Below, piece by piece: positions 24,795 through 38,847 of a stretch of DNA of 64,000 bases (positions are counted from its first letter, which is position 1; each line of letters opens with the position of its first letter). The position numbers were made by a program, and so were the translations under genes. The notes below the pieces were generated by a model. That model was not told the origin of the DNA and ran no database searches. It worked only from the letters and a program-made list of their open reading frames with translations. Origin of the DNA: Linanthus parryae (taxonomy: Eukaryota; Streptophyta; Magnoliopsida; Ericales; Polemoniaceae); NCBI GenBank assembly GCA_023055425.1, contig JALGPY010000005.1, forward strand, positions 1,451,501 to 1,515,500, given 5' to 3'.

Positions 24795-25029
24795 CAGCGG
24801 TTATAATCAGGGAGGCAATAACAACCGTGGAAATCAGTATGGGGGAAACAACAACAATGCCGGCAACAGAAACAACAATAGAGGAGGCTATAACCGAGGT
24901 AACAACTGGCAGGGAGGAAATGGTTACAACAACCGACCCCAAGGAAACAACAATGCTACTTCAGCAACCACAGTAGCAGGCGCACCTGCACCCGCAGCCA
25001 CAGCACGCAGCGCAGCCGGAACTATCAAT

Positions 25030-28000
25030 GTGATGAATCAGACTCAGGCAGCACAGGCCAACGTGGTGACTGGTACATTCCTAATCCATTCTACCCCTGC
25101 TTTTGTGTTATTTGATTCTGGAGCCACATTTTCTTTCATTTCATCTACTTTTGCTAAGAAGTTAGACTTACCAAATCCTACCCCAATATCTATATCCATC
25201 TCTACCCCTACTGGAGAAGTTACACCCTGCAATACCATGTACCCTGGAGTCAACCTAGAAATCTTAGGAGCCAAGCTACCTTCTGATCTAATTCTTTTCG
25301 ATCTCGGCAACCTAGATGTCATTTTAGGTATGGATTGGCTTAGCAAATACAAAGCAACAATAGAGTGTGCCACCCAAAAGGTCAGGTTTCGTGGACCAAA
25401 AGGCGAGCGCCTATCCTATAGGGGTATAACTAGAGAACCCAAAATCCAAATCGTGTCAGCCTTAACCATCCTCTCCGATGTGAAGAAAGGGCATAGGGCA
25501 TACCTCTGTACGATCCATGATCAGGAGAAAGAAGGGGAGAAATTAGAGGATATCCCAGTTGTGAATGAATTCCCAGATGTCTTTCCAGAAGACCTTCCAG
25601 GAATGCCACCTAAGAGAGCCGTGGACTTTGCGATAGACTTAGTACCAGGTACTGGACCAATCTCGAAGGCACCATATAGGATGGCACCAGCCGAGTTAAA
25701 GGAGCTTCAAGAGCAACTGAAGGAGTTAATGGACAAGGGTTTCATTAGACCTAGTGTTTCACCATGGGGAGCACCTGTTTTGTTCGTGAAGAAGAAGGAT
25801 GGTAGCCTAAGACTTTGCATTGACTACCGTGAATTGAATGGAGTAACCGTTAAGAATAAGTACCCAATTCCAAGGATTGATGACTTATTCGACCAGCTAC
25901 AAGGAGCCGATACCTTTTCGAAGATCGATTTAAGGTCTGGATATCATCAGCTTAGGATAGCTGAAAAGGATATTCCTAAAACGGCATTTCGAACTCGCTA
26001 TGGCCACTACGAGTTTACAGTAATGCCATTCGGTCTCACTAATGCTCCAGCAGCATTCATGGAGTTGATGAATCGCGTTCTCCAGAAGTACCTAGATAAG
26101 TTTGTTGTCGTTTTCATCGATGACATCCTAATATACTCGAAAGGGAAGGAAGAACATGCACAGCATTTGAGGGAGGTGTTAGAAACCCTAAGGGAAGAGA
26201 AGTTGTATGGGAAGTTGTCAAAGTGCGAGTTTTGGTTGGATAGAGTGCCTTTCCTAGGGCATATTATATCCAAAGAAGGTGTTTCTGTTGACCCTGGAAA
26301 GATATCGGCGGTAAAGGACTGGCCCACACCAAAGAGCGTAACGGAGATAAGAAGCTTCCTAGGATTGGCGGGTTACTATCGACGATTCGTGAAGGATTTC
26401 TCCAAGATCGCGAAACCCATGACAACGTTAATGAAGAAGACAAGCAAGTACGTATGGGACAAGAATTGTGAGGAAGCATTCCAAACCCTAAAGGATAGGT
26501 TAACGTCGGCACCTGTGTTAACGTTACCTACTGAAGGAGGAGAATTTGAAGTCTACAGTGATGCGTCTAAGCACGGGTTAGGATGTGTTTTGATGCAAGA
26601 TGGCAAAGTGATTGCGTATGCATCAAGACAACTAAAGTCCTACGAGGAGAATTACCCCACTCACGATTTGGAGTTGGCGGCCATAGTGTTTGCATTAAAG
26701 ATATGGAGGCATTACCTTTACGGTACGACGTGCAAGATCTTTACCGATCACAAGAGCCTAAAGTACATATTTACTCAAAAGGAGCTGAATATGCGACAAA
26801 GGAGGTGGCTAGAATTGGTGAAAGATTATGATATAAAGATCCAATACCATGAGGGGAAAGCCAACGTAGTAGCGGATGCATTGAGCCGAAAGACGGAGCA
26901 TACGGTAAATGCAATGTGGGTTTTACCACCTAAGCTTTGCGAAGAGTTTCGAAGACTGGGGATTGAAGTCTGCACGAAGGGAACAACGAACATGTTGTGT
27001 AATATGACGATAGTACCGGACATCTTCGAAGAAATAAAAGAAGCACAGAAAGAAGACGCTTTCCTACAAAAGATCAAGGAGAAGATCAACAAAGGCGAAG
27101 CACCCGATTTCAAAGTGGAGGAAGACGGAAGCGTGAAATTCAAGGGAAGATGGTGCGTACCAATAAAATGCGCGGAAGTAAAGGAGAAGATTATGAGGGA
27201 AGCTCATAACACGCCTTATTCGGTACATCCAGGAGGAGACAAGTTGTACAAGGATTTGAAGAAGAATTTCTGGTGGAAAGGTATGAAGAAGGAAGTAGCT
27301 GATTTCGTATCTCGATGTTTGACGTGTCAAATGGTTAAGTTCGAGCACAAGAGACCAGGTGGGATGTTGCAACCATTGGAGATACCGGTATGGAAATGGG
27401 ATTCCATCTCAATGGACTTTGTCACGGCCTTGCCTGTTTCGACTAATGGGTTGAACCAGATTTGGGTGGTAGTCGATAGATTGACGAAAACTGCAAGATT
27501 CATTCCCATGAAGGACACGTGGGACATGGAAAAGAGGGCGGATGCATACATCAAGAATGTAGTAAGACTACACGGAGTACCTAGCTCGATTATTTCTGAT
27601 AGGGATCCAAACTTCTTATCACACTTCTGGAAGGAGCTACAAAAAGCCATGGGTACTGAGCTAAGGTTCAGCACAGCGTTTCACCCAGCTACGGATGGCC
27701 AGACCGAAAGAACGATTCAAACGTTAGAAGACATGATACGAGCTTGCATTTTAGACTTTGGAGGTTCATGGGTGGACAAGTTACCACTTATCGAATTCTC
27801 TTATAACAACAGCTACCATGCTAGCATAGGGATGGCACCCTACGAAGCACTGTATGGGAGGAAGTGCAGGACACCGCTGTGTTGGAGTGACATCAGCGAG
27901 ACTATCATTCTTGGACCACAAATGATCGAGGACTCGACAAACCAAATCCGAATGATTCAGCAAAGGATGAAGGCGGCCCAGGATCGACAAAAGTCTTACG

Positions 28001-28458
28001 CGGATTTGAAGAGAAGGCCATTGGAATTCAAAGTTGGCGACAAAGTATTCCTAAGGGTTTCACCTACAAAGGGGGTTATGCGTTTCAATCAGAAAGGAAA
28101 ATTGAGTCCCAAGTTCATTGGACCCTACGAAGTACTGGATCGTATAGGAGAGGTTGCCTATCGCCTGAATCTTCCTAACAGCCTAGGTAGAGTCCATAAC
28201 GTCTTTCATGTGTCCCAACTCAAAGCTTATGTACCCGACCCGAGTCATATCATTGATCCCGAGCCTGTTGAACTTGATCCCTCTCTTACCTTTGAACAAC
28301 AACCAATCAAAATCCTTGATACAAAGACCAGGAACACCCGTACCAAGTCCACCACGCTGGTCAAGGTTCTTTGGTCAAACCACCAAACGGAAGAGGAAAC
28401 TTGGGAAGCCGAGGCGGACATGAGGAAACGTTACCCACACCTCTTCGACCAGGTATGA
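25030..28458 (+). CDS. Pol of chromovirus, unit 2
   Basis: 1142 codons with the same domain order and all catalytic residues as unit 1 (protease D29, RT FIDD 362-365, RNase H D511/E548/D573, integrase D796/D857/E893, chromodomain 1093-1139). It differs at K429 (N in unit 1), M768 (K) and I903 (L). Positions 768 and 903 lie in integrase, near the zinc-finger cysteines and near E893, so these changes could matter. At 429 the K is the more usual residue in this family as I know it, and at 768 and 903 unit 1 looks more usual. Each unit thus has private substitutions. Confidence 0.96.
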   Translation: MMNQTQAAQANVVTGTFLIHSTPAFVLFDSGATFSFISSTFAKKLDLPNPTPISISISTPTGEVTPCNTMYPGVNLEILGAKLPSDLILFDLGNLDVILGMDWLSKYKATIECATQKVRFRGPKGERLSYRGITREPKIQIVSALTILSDVKKGHRAYLCTIHDQEKEGEKLEDIPVVNEFPDVFPEDLPGMPPKRAVDFAIDLVPGTGPISKAPYRMAPAELKELQEQLKELMDKGFIRPSVSPWGAPVLFVKKKDGSLRLCIDYRELNGVTVKNKYPIPRIDDLFDQLQGADTFSKIDLRSGYHQLRIAEKDIPKTAFRTRYGHYEFTVMPFGLTNAPAAFMELMNRVLQKYLDKFVVVFIDDILIYSKGKEEHAQHLREVLETLREEKLYGKLSKCEFWLDRVPFLGHIISKEGVSVDPGKISAVKDWPTPKSVTEIRSFLGLAGYYRRFVKDFSKIAKPMTTLMKKTSKYVWDKNCEEAFQTLKDRLTSAPVLTLPTEGGEFEVYSDASKHGLGCVLMQDGKVIAYASRQLKSYEENYPTHDLELAAIVFALKIWRHYLYGTTCKIFTDHKSLKYIFTQKELNMRQRRWLELVKDYDIKIQYHEGKANVVADALSRKTEHTVNAMWVLPPKLCEEFRRLGIEVCTKGTTNMLCNMTIVPDIFEEIKEAQKEDAFLQKIKEKINKGEAPDFKVEEDGSVKFKGRWCVPIKCAEVKEKIMREAHNTPYSVHPGGDKLYKDLKKNFWWKGMKKEVADFVSRCLTCQMVKFEHKRPGGMLQPLEIPVWKWDSISMDFVTALPVSTNGLNQIWVVVDRLTKTARFIPMKDTWDMEKRADAYIKNVVRLHGVPSSIISDRDPNFLSHFWKELQKAMGTELRFSTAFHPATDGQTERTIQTLEDMIRACILDFGGSWVDKLPLIEFSYNNSYHASIGMAPYEALYGRKCRTPLCWSDISETIILGPQMIEDSTNQIRMIQQRMKAAQDRQKSYADLKRRPLEFKVGDKVFLRVSPTKGVMRFNQKGKLSPKFIGPYEVLDRIGEVAYRLNLPNSLGRVHNVFHVSQLKAYVPDPSHIIDPEPVELDPSLTFEQQPIKILDTKTRNTRTKSTTLVKVLWSNHQTEEETWEAEADMRKRYPHLFDQV

Positions 28459-28461
28459 GCC

Positions 28462-28636
28462 GAGTGACGGGAACGTCACTCCTTTTAAGGGAGATGTGAT
28501 TTAACAGCCGTATATTTAATTACCTGTCTTGTCTTGTTATTATGTGCACATTAGTACTGCATACCACATACTTGCATTGGGAGATTCGATTTACTTTAAG
28601 CTTCGGGGACGAAGCTTTGTTTTAAGGGAGATGTGA
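28462..28636 (+). promoter_or_regulatory. Duplicated hairpin plus polypurine-tract module, unit 2
   Basis: Same two hairpins and same two 13-base purine-rich tracts as unit 1 (28487-28499 and 28624-28636). The two substitutions seen between units (acctgtc for accagtc, ttagtac for ttagaac) fall between the hairpins, not in them. Confidence 0.75.
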
Positions 28637-28740
28637 TGTAATACCCCGATATTTTAGGGGGTATTTTAGGGAGTTTAACGAATTTTTCGGGCCCTTATTT
28701 GAAGTTACAAAAGTTGTTTTCGTTCACTAGAAGTTGTTTT

Positions 28741-28823
<83 letters not shown>

Positions 28824-31500
28824 GTTATTGTTATTGTTATTATTATTATTATTATTATTATCACTTTTCTTATAAAAAGTATTTTTTTTTTTAGATGACA
28901 CTTTTATTTTAATAGTTACTTGTATGTTTAATAGTTGGTGAAGGGTAGCGGGTCGTGTAATGTTTTAACGTGACAAAAGTATAGCTTTTAGTTAATAACG
29001 CGTAGCCACCACCGCGCTTAGTGGTACACCCGCCACACCACACGCTTTCTCTCATCATCTCCTTCCCCTTCCATTTTTGAGCAGAGACTTTCTCTGCTAA
29101 TTCTCCGGCCGAAATCACCCACGACAAGAACCAACATTGGCCACCTCTTTTCCCAAAATTTCGTCCCGATTCATTCCAATCGAGTCACAGACCAATCTCG
29201 CAATCAATTCCATCGAATTGACATTTCCGAAATCGAACCCGGAAATCACTCCCGTCGATTTCTCAATCGGGTTAATCCAAGCAAAACCCAGCTCTCTCTC
29301 TCTCGTTACCTTCCTCTCTCACCCTCTGTCTCTCTCTCTCGCTGTCCCTCTCCCTCGCCATCTCCCTCTGCTCTCTGTTGGCGCCGAGCAAAGACCCAGG
29401 CCGAAGCCCAGAACCGCCCGACGCCGTCGCCCCTCTGCGTCGCCGAACCGCCCGCCGCCGCCGTCCGTCGTCCCTCTGCGTCGCCGAACCACCCGGCGTC
29501 GTCGTCCCCTGCTTCGTCCGCCATCACCACCACCGTTCGCCTCTCTGTCCCGGCGAACCCCAAGCAGCGGCAGGAACCCATCACCGCCGCCGCCACTTTC
29601 CCCTTCGTTGCTTTCAATCGGTAAACCCCAAATATCGTTTAAGTTCCAATTTCAACCTTTGCTATCATCAATTTCACTTGAAGTCATATAGTTGTGGTGA
29701 GATTTGTGGGAGAACAAATGCACCAGTGGAGTTTTTGTTTGAGAGAAAAACTGGGTTTGTTTGAGAAGAAATTGGACTGGGTTTGTTTGGTTGTGAATCA
29801 GGGGGTTTGAAAGTGTCTTTTTACAAAAAATGGGGGTAGGCTTTTGTATGAAGTGAAACTGTTTAGGGGGCTGATTGTATATCAACTTATTGTAATTTAA
29901 GTTATTCTTTATCATAATATAAATTAGTATTTCTTATTTGTATATATATTTTATCAAATGTAAGTTGATGATCTTTTTCAAAAAAAATAAGTATGCAACT
30001 TTATAATCAAATTAAAATAGTATTTTATAAGTGTATAATATCTATACTATATTTTCTTAAACAACTAAACAGTAATGTTTTCGGTTTATCGCAAAATAAA
30101 TTCTCTTCACTTATAACATGATTTTAGTTAATATAAATTTATAATAAAAATAGTTAAGCTTTGGCTTTAGTTTAAGCTCCCATTTTCATTTATCTAAACT
30201 TTAAAATTTATATAGCTATCTTTGTGTATATAATTTCACCTTAGTAATTTTAAATAAATATTCTAGAACATCTAATAAAGTTTTCTTTACCTCAAATATT
30301 ACTTTTATAATTATAAGTCACTATCTTTCTTATTTTAATTTATATTCTAAACGTAAAATTATAGCTAGTGTAATATATTTTGTTTGGGGAATTAATTGGG
30401 GATTTCACTTGCATTTCATATAGGACAATTTAATTGCAATTTGTTGTGTGATGTATATGTGTTAATATAGGATTATGTGATTATTGTAGATACCGAGTTC
30501 GTAGGAGGTGAGTTCATCGAGGACCCCTACTACTAGTTCAGTGCTAGCTTGTGTGTGTGAAGTTCTCACCTCATTTCCAGGTAAGTTTATGCGCACAATA
30601 CTTTAACTATCAAAATGTTTCTTGGCGTGTGTACTCGTGTTTCAAACAACGGTTTAAAGTCTTGAAATTTGAGAATCTCTATTGCAAATTTTCTTTTGAA
30701 AGATATGTGGTTACTTCTGAATTTCGAACCGATGTTTCTAAAATGATCTTGTGGAATATAAATGAACGATAAATGATATGGGGCGATGTACAGAGGATGT
30801 GTGTGAAGGCTATGGCCGGAGGCGCACGTGAGACGACCTCCTAGGGTTTCATACCCTACCCTATACGGGTTTATAAAATTGTGAAAGCTATAGAGTACTA
30901 CCTATGCATGTGTGGGTCACAACTGTATAGGGGTGTCGACACTTAAGGTCCTTTAGCTATGTGATGGGCGGGGTAGTGTCGGGCTACCTACAAACGCCCT
31001 GGGTGAATTGGGATGGACTGTGATATCCCAAGAGGTACCTGTGTGATGATATTATTGCATCGTGACCTCTCTGTGGGCAATCGTTACCCGCTGGGCTCTA
31101 ATACGCCTCAGCTCAACTAATAAGTTAAAATGTGAAATCTCTTCAGTTACATTCTTTTCATTCTTTCAGCCAAAACTCTGTTTTACATATTGTGGTATAT
31201 TCTTACTCAGTTTTCACTGACAAATGTTTTTCTGCGTCGGCTTTTGCCATTTGAAAACCCGCAGGTTATGAATAAAGGTGGGGGAACGCGCTCACGCAAT
31301 TGAAGGCGAATAAGAAGCTAGGAATCACCTAGTTAAATTGTTAACATTTAGTTGTATTTTGAGAATTCAAACTTTGTCATCGTTGTTTCCTTTTTTAAAA
31401 CTTTGTAAGGAGGGTTTCTCCTTTACTTTTATGCCAATAAAGCACTCTTGGATATCGTTAAGTTGTACTAGCAAGGAACCGTAGGTTCCGGGTTGTTTCA
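28637..31500 (+). repeat. LTR 3 of the chromovirus array
   Basis: Ends TTGTTTCA at 31500, followed by the right target-site duplication gtggt. Its TTA/TTG microsatellite (about 28742-28861) is about 33 bp longer than in LTRs 1 and 2, which explains most of its greater length. Private changes include ggaggtgag near 30507 and actgtgat near 31018. Confidence 0.95.
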
Positions 31501-31505
31501 GTGGT

Positions 31506-31839
31506 GATGCTCCGAGGCAGTAAAAAGGCCGGCAAGCCAGCACCAGATGTTGAAGCCAGAACCCACTGATATTGATCTAGCCACATAGATTCGGCACCCA
31601 GAAGCTAGAGATAACGGAGAAAGAATGGGATTATCTGAAACTTATGTACGGGAAAGAAGCGATAGAGCCTATTTATAGGCTCATCTTAAACAAATCCAAC
31701 TAAGCAATTAACAATAATAAAAGGGACTAACTACGTGAGCTTAAATAAATGTGCTTAAATTGGAACTACACCGTTTATAGCAAAATGCACATTATCTCTG
31801 TATAACACCCCCACAAAATGCGGATTCCAGTGAAGGCAG
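31506..31839 (-). other. Pre-insertion flank between the two retroelements
   Basis: No coding region. From about 31736 it matches the end of the repeated unit seen at 53500-53596 (reverse orientation), so this is the far end of copy A of that unit. On the minus strand a TATA-like cctataaataggc lies near 31668-31680, with possible leader sequence downstream; no gene could be assigned to it. The last bases ggcag (31835-31839) are the left target-site duplication of the next element. Confidence 0.6.
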
Positions 31840-34554
<2,715 letters not shown>

Positions 34555-34948
34555 GTTGGTATCAGAGCGGACGGTTCTAAGCTAGTGCGATTCTCCATTT
34601 TCCTTTAATAAAGAGCAATCAAATATTAAAAACATTTTCGAAAGAAATTTAAAATTTACATAGGACAACTAAACTGATAATAAAATTAAACAAGCCGGGG
34701 TTTGGGGTAGCTTAGCAATATTCTTGTTTTTCATTGGTGAATGCTTGAGTTCCCCTTGTTTGGAGATTCTTATGTGGCATATGTGTATTACTTCATGTCT
34801 CGTCATGTGGATATTACTGTATTGGTTAATTAAAATTTGTGAAAATTTCTGTTTAGTTCTTTAGATTGTTTAAATTAAATTTCCATTGAGATATTAAGTG
34901 ATGCGTGGGTTTAGAACATTTCTGAGACTTCTTCTTTTCTTCTTTCAG

Positions 34949-35455
34949 ATGGCTGTCCTACCTGATTCCGCGGTTAGACCACCCATCCCAGCCCCTGCTG
35001 ACCTCACACCTGCCCACGCGTCGCGCTATGTCACATACCTTGCGGGACAAGAGACGATAGGAGAGTATTGTACTTATGTACGAAACTTATGCCGTGCTTG
35101 GAGCCAAATCCCACATGGAAAAGAAATCCACGCCCACCCGCTGAAGATATGCTGTTACATCCTCAACGGTCTACCAGATGAGCCTTTATGGGCGGGCCTT
35201 AAGGGAAGATACGATGACTTGTTTGTTAGGAATATATGGGGTCAAATGGTGCCTAATGTCACCAAGTACAAGCATCGCGATTATGATCACTATTGGATGA
35301 ACCACTTAGAGCTTTGGTGCCAGATGGAAGAATTGCTACATCCACCAATGCACCGGGAGGTGGCACAGGACGCCGAGCACCAAGCCGACGAAATTGAAGA
35401 GGACCCAGAAGAGGATCCGGAGGAAGAATACGAGCCTGAAGAGGACCACAATTGA
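34949..35455 (+). CDS. Accessory frame upstream of gag, second chromovirus
   Basis: The 168-residue frame starts at an ATG directly after a polypyrimidine-CAG (tctttcag), like a splice acceptor. An in-frame ATG at 34898 would add 17 residues. It is not a standard chromovirus domain. The middle (ETIGEYCTYVRNLCRAW, then CCYILNGLPDEPLW) faintly recalls the gag domain of Ty1/copia elements, where a similar ILNGLPDE motif occurs. The end is very acidic (EEDPEEDPEEEYEPEED). The stop codon lies at the deletion junction, so the natural C-terminus may be lost. I do not know its function. The first family has only short acidic remnants at the same place. Confidence 0.55.
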   Translation: MAVLPDSAVRPPIPAPADLTPAHASRYVTYLAGQETIGEYCTYVRNLCRAWSQIPHGKEIHAHPLKICCYILNGLPDEPLWAGLKGRYDDLFVRNIWGQMVPNVTKYKHRDYDHYWMNHLELWCQMEELLHPPMHREVAQDAEHQADEIEEDPEEDPEEEYEPEEDHN

Positions 35456-35988
35456 TTGAGGAGTCGACGAACCATATTCGAATGATTCAACAAAGGATGA
35501 AGGCAACTCAGGATCGACAAAAATCTTACGCAGATTTGAAGAGACGACCATTGGAGTTCAAGGTTGGTGACAAAGTGTTCCTAAGGGTCTCTCCTACGAA
35601 GGGCGTTGTGCGTTTCAACCAGAAGGGGAAGCTGAGTCCCAAGTTCATTGGACCCTATGAAGTGTTGGATCGGATCGGAGAGGTAGCCTATCGCCTTAAT
35701 CTTCCTAACAACCTAGGTCGAGTCCATAATGTTTTTCATGTATCCCAGCTTAAACCTTACATTCATGATCCAAGCCATGTTCTTGATCCCGAGCCTGTTG
35801 AACTAGAACCATCCCTAACCTATGAGGAGCAACCCATCAAAATCTTAGATCGAAAGACTAGGGATACCCGTACCAAGTCCACTGCGTTGGTTAAGGTTCT
35901 TTGGTCGAACCATCTCACGGAGGAGGCAACGTGGGAAACCGAGGCTGACATGAAGAAGCGTTATCCGCACCTATTCGACCAGGTATAA
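35456..35988 (+). pseudogene. Integrase C-terminus and chromodomain fragment
   Basis: The 177 codons correspond to residues from about 965 to 1142 of the array pol. They contain the GPY/F-like module ([17 protein letters not shown]) and chromodomain ([17 protein letters not shown]). There is no proper start. The deletion breakpoint lies at a short shared sequence, ggaccacaa, also present in the array pol at 19290-19298, suggesting repair through microhomology or a template switch. Confidence 0.9.
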
Positions 35989-35991
35989 TTT

Positions 35992-36190
35992 GAGTGCCGG
36001 GGACGTCACTCCTTTTAAGGGGAAGGTGACCCCGCAACCCACTTGTCTTGTGTAGTAATTTCTTTGTAATTGTTTCGTTGGCATGTGCATTAGAATCACA
36101 TCTACATCTTGCATATCGTCATGACGTTTTAGTTTGGGAATATATTGTTTTACGCTTCGAGGACGAAGCGTTGTTTTAAGGGGAAGGTGA
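35992..36190 (+). promoter_or_regulatory. Duplicated hairpin plus polypurine-tract module, second family
   Basis: Hairpin 1 (GAGTGCC/GTCACTC, loop GGGGAC, 35992-36011) precedes ctttt and aaggggaaggtga (36017-36029). Hairpin 2 (ACGCTTC/GAAGCGT, loop GAGGAC, 36152-36171) precedes tgtttt and the same 13 bases (36178-36190) next to the 3' LTR. Relative to the array element, hairpin 2 shows an A-T to C-G pair change on both sides of the stem; hairpin 1 has one broken pair. Confidence 0.75.
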
Positions 36191-37538
36191 TGTAACACCC
36201 CTATTTTAAATAGGGTGTTTGGTGTATTAATCACGAGTTTTGGGCTAAAATTATTCTTTCCTAACCTGGGGGGTTGGTATTTGTAGTTTTAGAAACTAAT
36301 GAGAGAGGGGTTAAAGTGTCTTTACCTTAAACAGGTGGAGAACCCACCTGCACCCTCTCTTCCTCACTTCAACGGAAAACCCAGACCCCCGATTCTCCCT
36401 CAACTTCCCCTCCGATTTCACCTCAACGTTTCCCCCGACTTCTCCCACGACAGCTCCACGTTTCCCCTCAATCTCAACCCCCATATATTCGAACCATCTT
36501 CACCCCTCGTCAATTTCATTCACTTTCACCTCTGTTTTGCCGAAACCCACTTCCCCTGTTTCTCAAATCACCGCCACCATCACCACCTCAGCTCCGTCCA
36601 ATTTCCGGCGAAAACCACCCCCACCAACTCGCCTCCAGCTTCCGTTCATCCCGGCGAAACCACCAGGAAGTAACAGAGCCATCTCCGGCTCTGTTTTGGC
36701 ACAGACCCAATTCCGACCCAAGAACCGCCGACGCAAAACCCGGCGACTCTCGCCCTTCTTTCTGTTCGACGCCGCCCTATTTCCTCTCACCACTCCGTCC
36801 TCAGTTTCCGGCGACCCATATTGTAGCAGCAGCAGCAGCGACGCAATCTTAGTCAATCACCACCGTCGCCACCATCGTCTTCTCTAATTCGTCATCAATC
36901 TTCAATCGGTAAATCACATGAAACCATCTTGTTTTCCCATTCTTTGATTTCGCTTTTTCGTTAGCCATGCCCGTGAATCAATCTGTAGGAGTGTGGTGTT
37001 GAATCTGTGTTTTGTGTCTCTACAATGAGTGGAGAAAGAAGAAGGTTAAATTGAAATGGCTATTGAACTGGGGGTAGTATTGTATCATCTGAAATTGTTG
37101 GGGTGGTTGTTGTACTTACAGAAACTTAGGGGGTGGTCTTGGTCAATACTATGAACTGTTTTCATTATTTTGCCATTTATTCTATAAATAGCTTTTTGTT
37201 TATTACATACCAATTATAAGTAATTAATTTCTTCAATATAAAAAAAAATATAAAGTTTTATGGTATAATCTTTATAAGAAGAATTTTAGTAATAAAAGTA
37301 ATTATCTCTTAGTAAACAAAAGTTGTTTTTCCTAAGTTATTTTTTATATCTATATCATGTGTTTATTTTAAAGATTTATTTTTTTTGTAAATATATTTAT
37401 ACTCTTTTAATAAGTAAAATTAGCATCTCTTTAATACTAACATCACTTTTGATTATTACACTCTTTTCTAAATAACTAGTTGTAAATAGATTTTAAGAAT
37501 ATAATTAAGTAGTTAAAGTTTGTTTTAATGTTTTAGCC

Positions 37539-37576
<38 letters not shown>

Positions 37577-38842
37577 GTCAAAACTTTATAACTTATCACT
37601 TCTTTCTAATACTAGAGTCTTTTAATGATTTTGGGGGTATAATTGAATTGTGAACTTGTTGGGGAAATTGGATTGCATTGGCATAGGGCATTGTTGTATT
37701 TACGTTTGTCGTGCAAATGAATATGTATTGATGTTAGGGTTATGTGGCTATTGTAGATTCCGACTTCGTAGGCGATCAGTTTGTTGAGGATCTGTGCTAC
37801 GACTATTAGTTCTGCTTGCTTGTGTGTGTCGAGCTTCCTTCGATCCAAGTAAGTTCATATGTACAGTTTTTACTCTCAAAATGTGATTACTTGTGAAAAT
37901 GCCTTTATACATGTTTTGTATATATCCTGTGATGAACTTGTTCAAACCCCTGATTTGGAAAGTATTTGTGGAAACTACTGGTTTGGAAATCGATGGTTCG
38001 AGTTGTAAACACGGAAGTTTAATTCACTCTAATAGAAATAGGGCGATGTTCAGAGGATGTGTGTGGAGGCTAAGGACGGAGGCGCTAGGACGCGAACCTC
38101 CTCGGGGGTAATCCATAGCGGTTACATACCTGCCCCTGTGGTGGCCAATATGCACCGATGTGCTGAGGTAGCGGGGGGGTTATTTATTGTGAAAGCTATA
38201 GAGTACTACCTATGCTAGTGTGGGTCACAACAGTATAGGGGTGTCGACACTTAAGGTCTTTCAGCTATGTGGTTGAGCGGGGTTGCGTAGGGTAGCCCTT
38301 AACGCTCTGGGTGAAATGGGATTTGTGATATCCCAAGAGGCACATCTATTGATGATGTTTTATATTGCATCGTGACCTCTCTGAATACATCGTTCCTGCT
38401 GGGCCTTATGTGCTTCAGCTAAATTAATATCCAATTAAATGGTTCGGTTACTTGTTACGATTCTAATTCCATTTCTTTTAAAGTTTGTTTTTAAACTTAT
38501 ATTAGTTAGAGCCCAATCATCTGTTTTCACGTACTGTAGTATGCTCTTACTCAGTTTTTACTGACTTAAAATTTTCCTGCGGTCGGCTTTGTCTATTGTA
38601 AAACCCGCAGGTTGGCATTGCGGTGGGGGAAACGCGCACACATGGTGAAGCTTAGGCTAGCTGCAAATAAAGTTTAGTTTAGTTTTCATTTTCTTTATCA
38701 CTTAGACCTTTCAGACATTTGGTTATGTTGTTTCTTGTTTCCAAACTTTGTTGGAGGGTTTCTCCTTTTTGTTTATAAATAATGTACTTGGATTTTGGTT
38801 GAGTTGTACTAGCTGTGAACCGTGGTCCTTCGGGCTGTTTCA
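36191..38842 (+). repeat. 3' LTR of the second chromovirus
   Basis: 2652 bp, nearly identical to the 5' LTR. The TTA microsatellite at about 37539-37576 is about 60 bp shorter and accounts for almost all of the length difference. Confidence 0.95.
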
Positions 38843-38847
38843 GGCAG

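Larger units (their letters stand above)
11384..31500 (+). mobile_element. Tekay/Del-type chromovirus in a tandem LTR-int-LTR-int-LTR array
   Basis: Three near-identical LTRs (11384-14217, 20012-22842, 28637-31500) enclose two complete internal regions, with a repeat unit of 8625 bp. The array is bounded by one 5-bp target-site duplication, gtggt, at 11379-11383 and 31501-31505. No duplication exists around the middle LTR: it runs from the first element's polypurine tract directly into the second element's primer-binding site. Domain order is Gag, protease, reverse transcriptase, RNase H, integrase, chromodomain. The initiator-Met tRNA primer site, LTRs of about 2.8 kb and the terminal chromodomain fit the Tekay (Del) lineage. 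The structure fits one insertion followed by unequal recombination between LTRs of sister or homologous copies. Confidence 0.95.

Noticed and set aside
28695..28901. Poly-Asn frame on the minus strand
   Set aside because: It is the translation of the TTA microsatellite in LTR 3.
31506..31740. Promoter of a minus-strand gene broken by the chromovirus array
   Set aside because: A TATA-like motif exists, but no coding sequence could be found downstream across the restored junction into 11383 and below.
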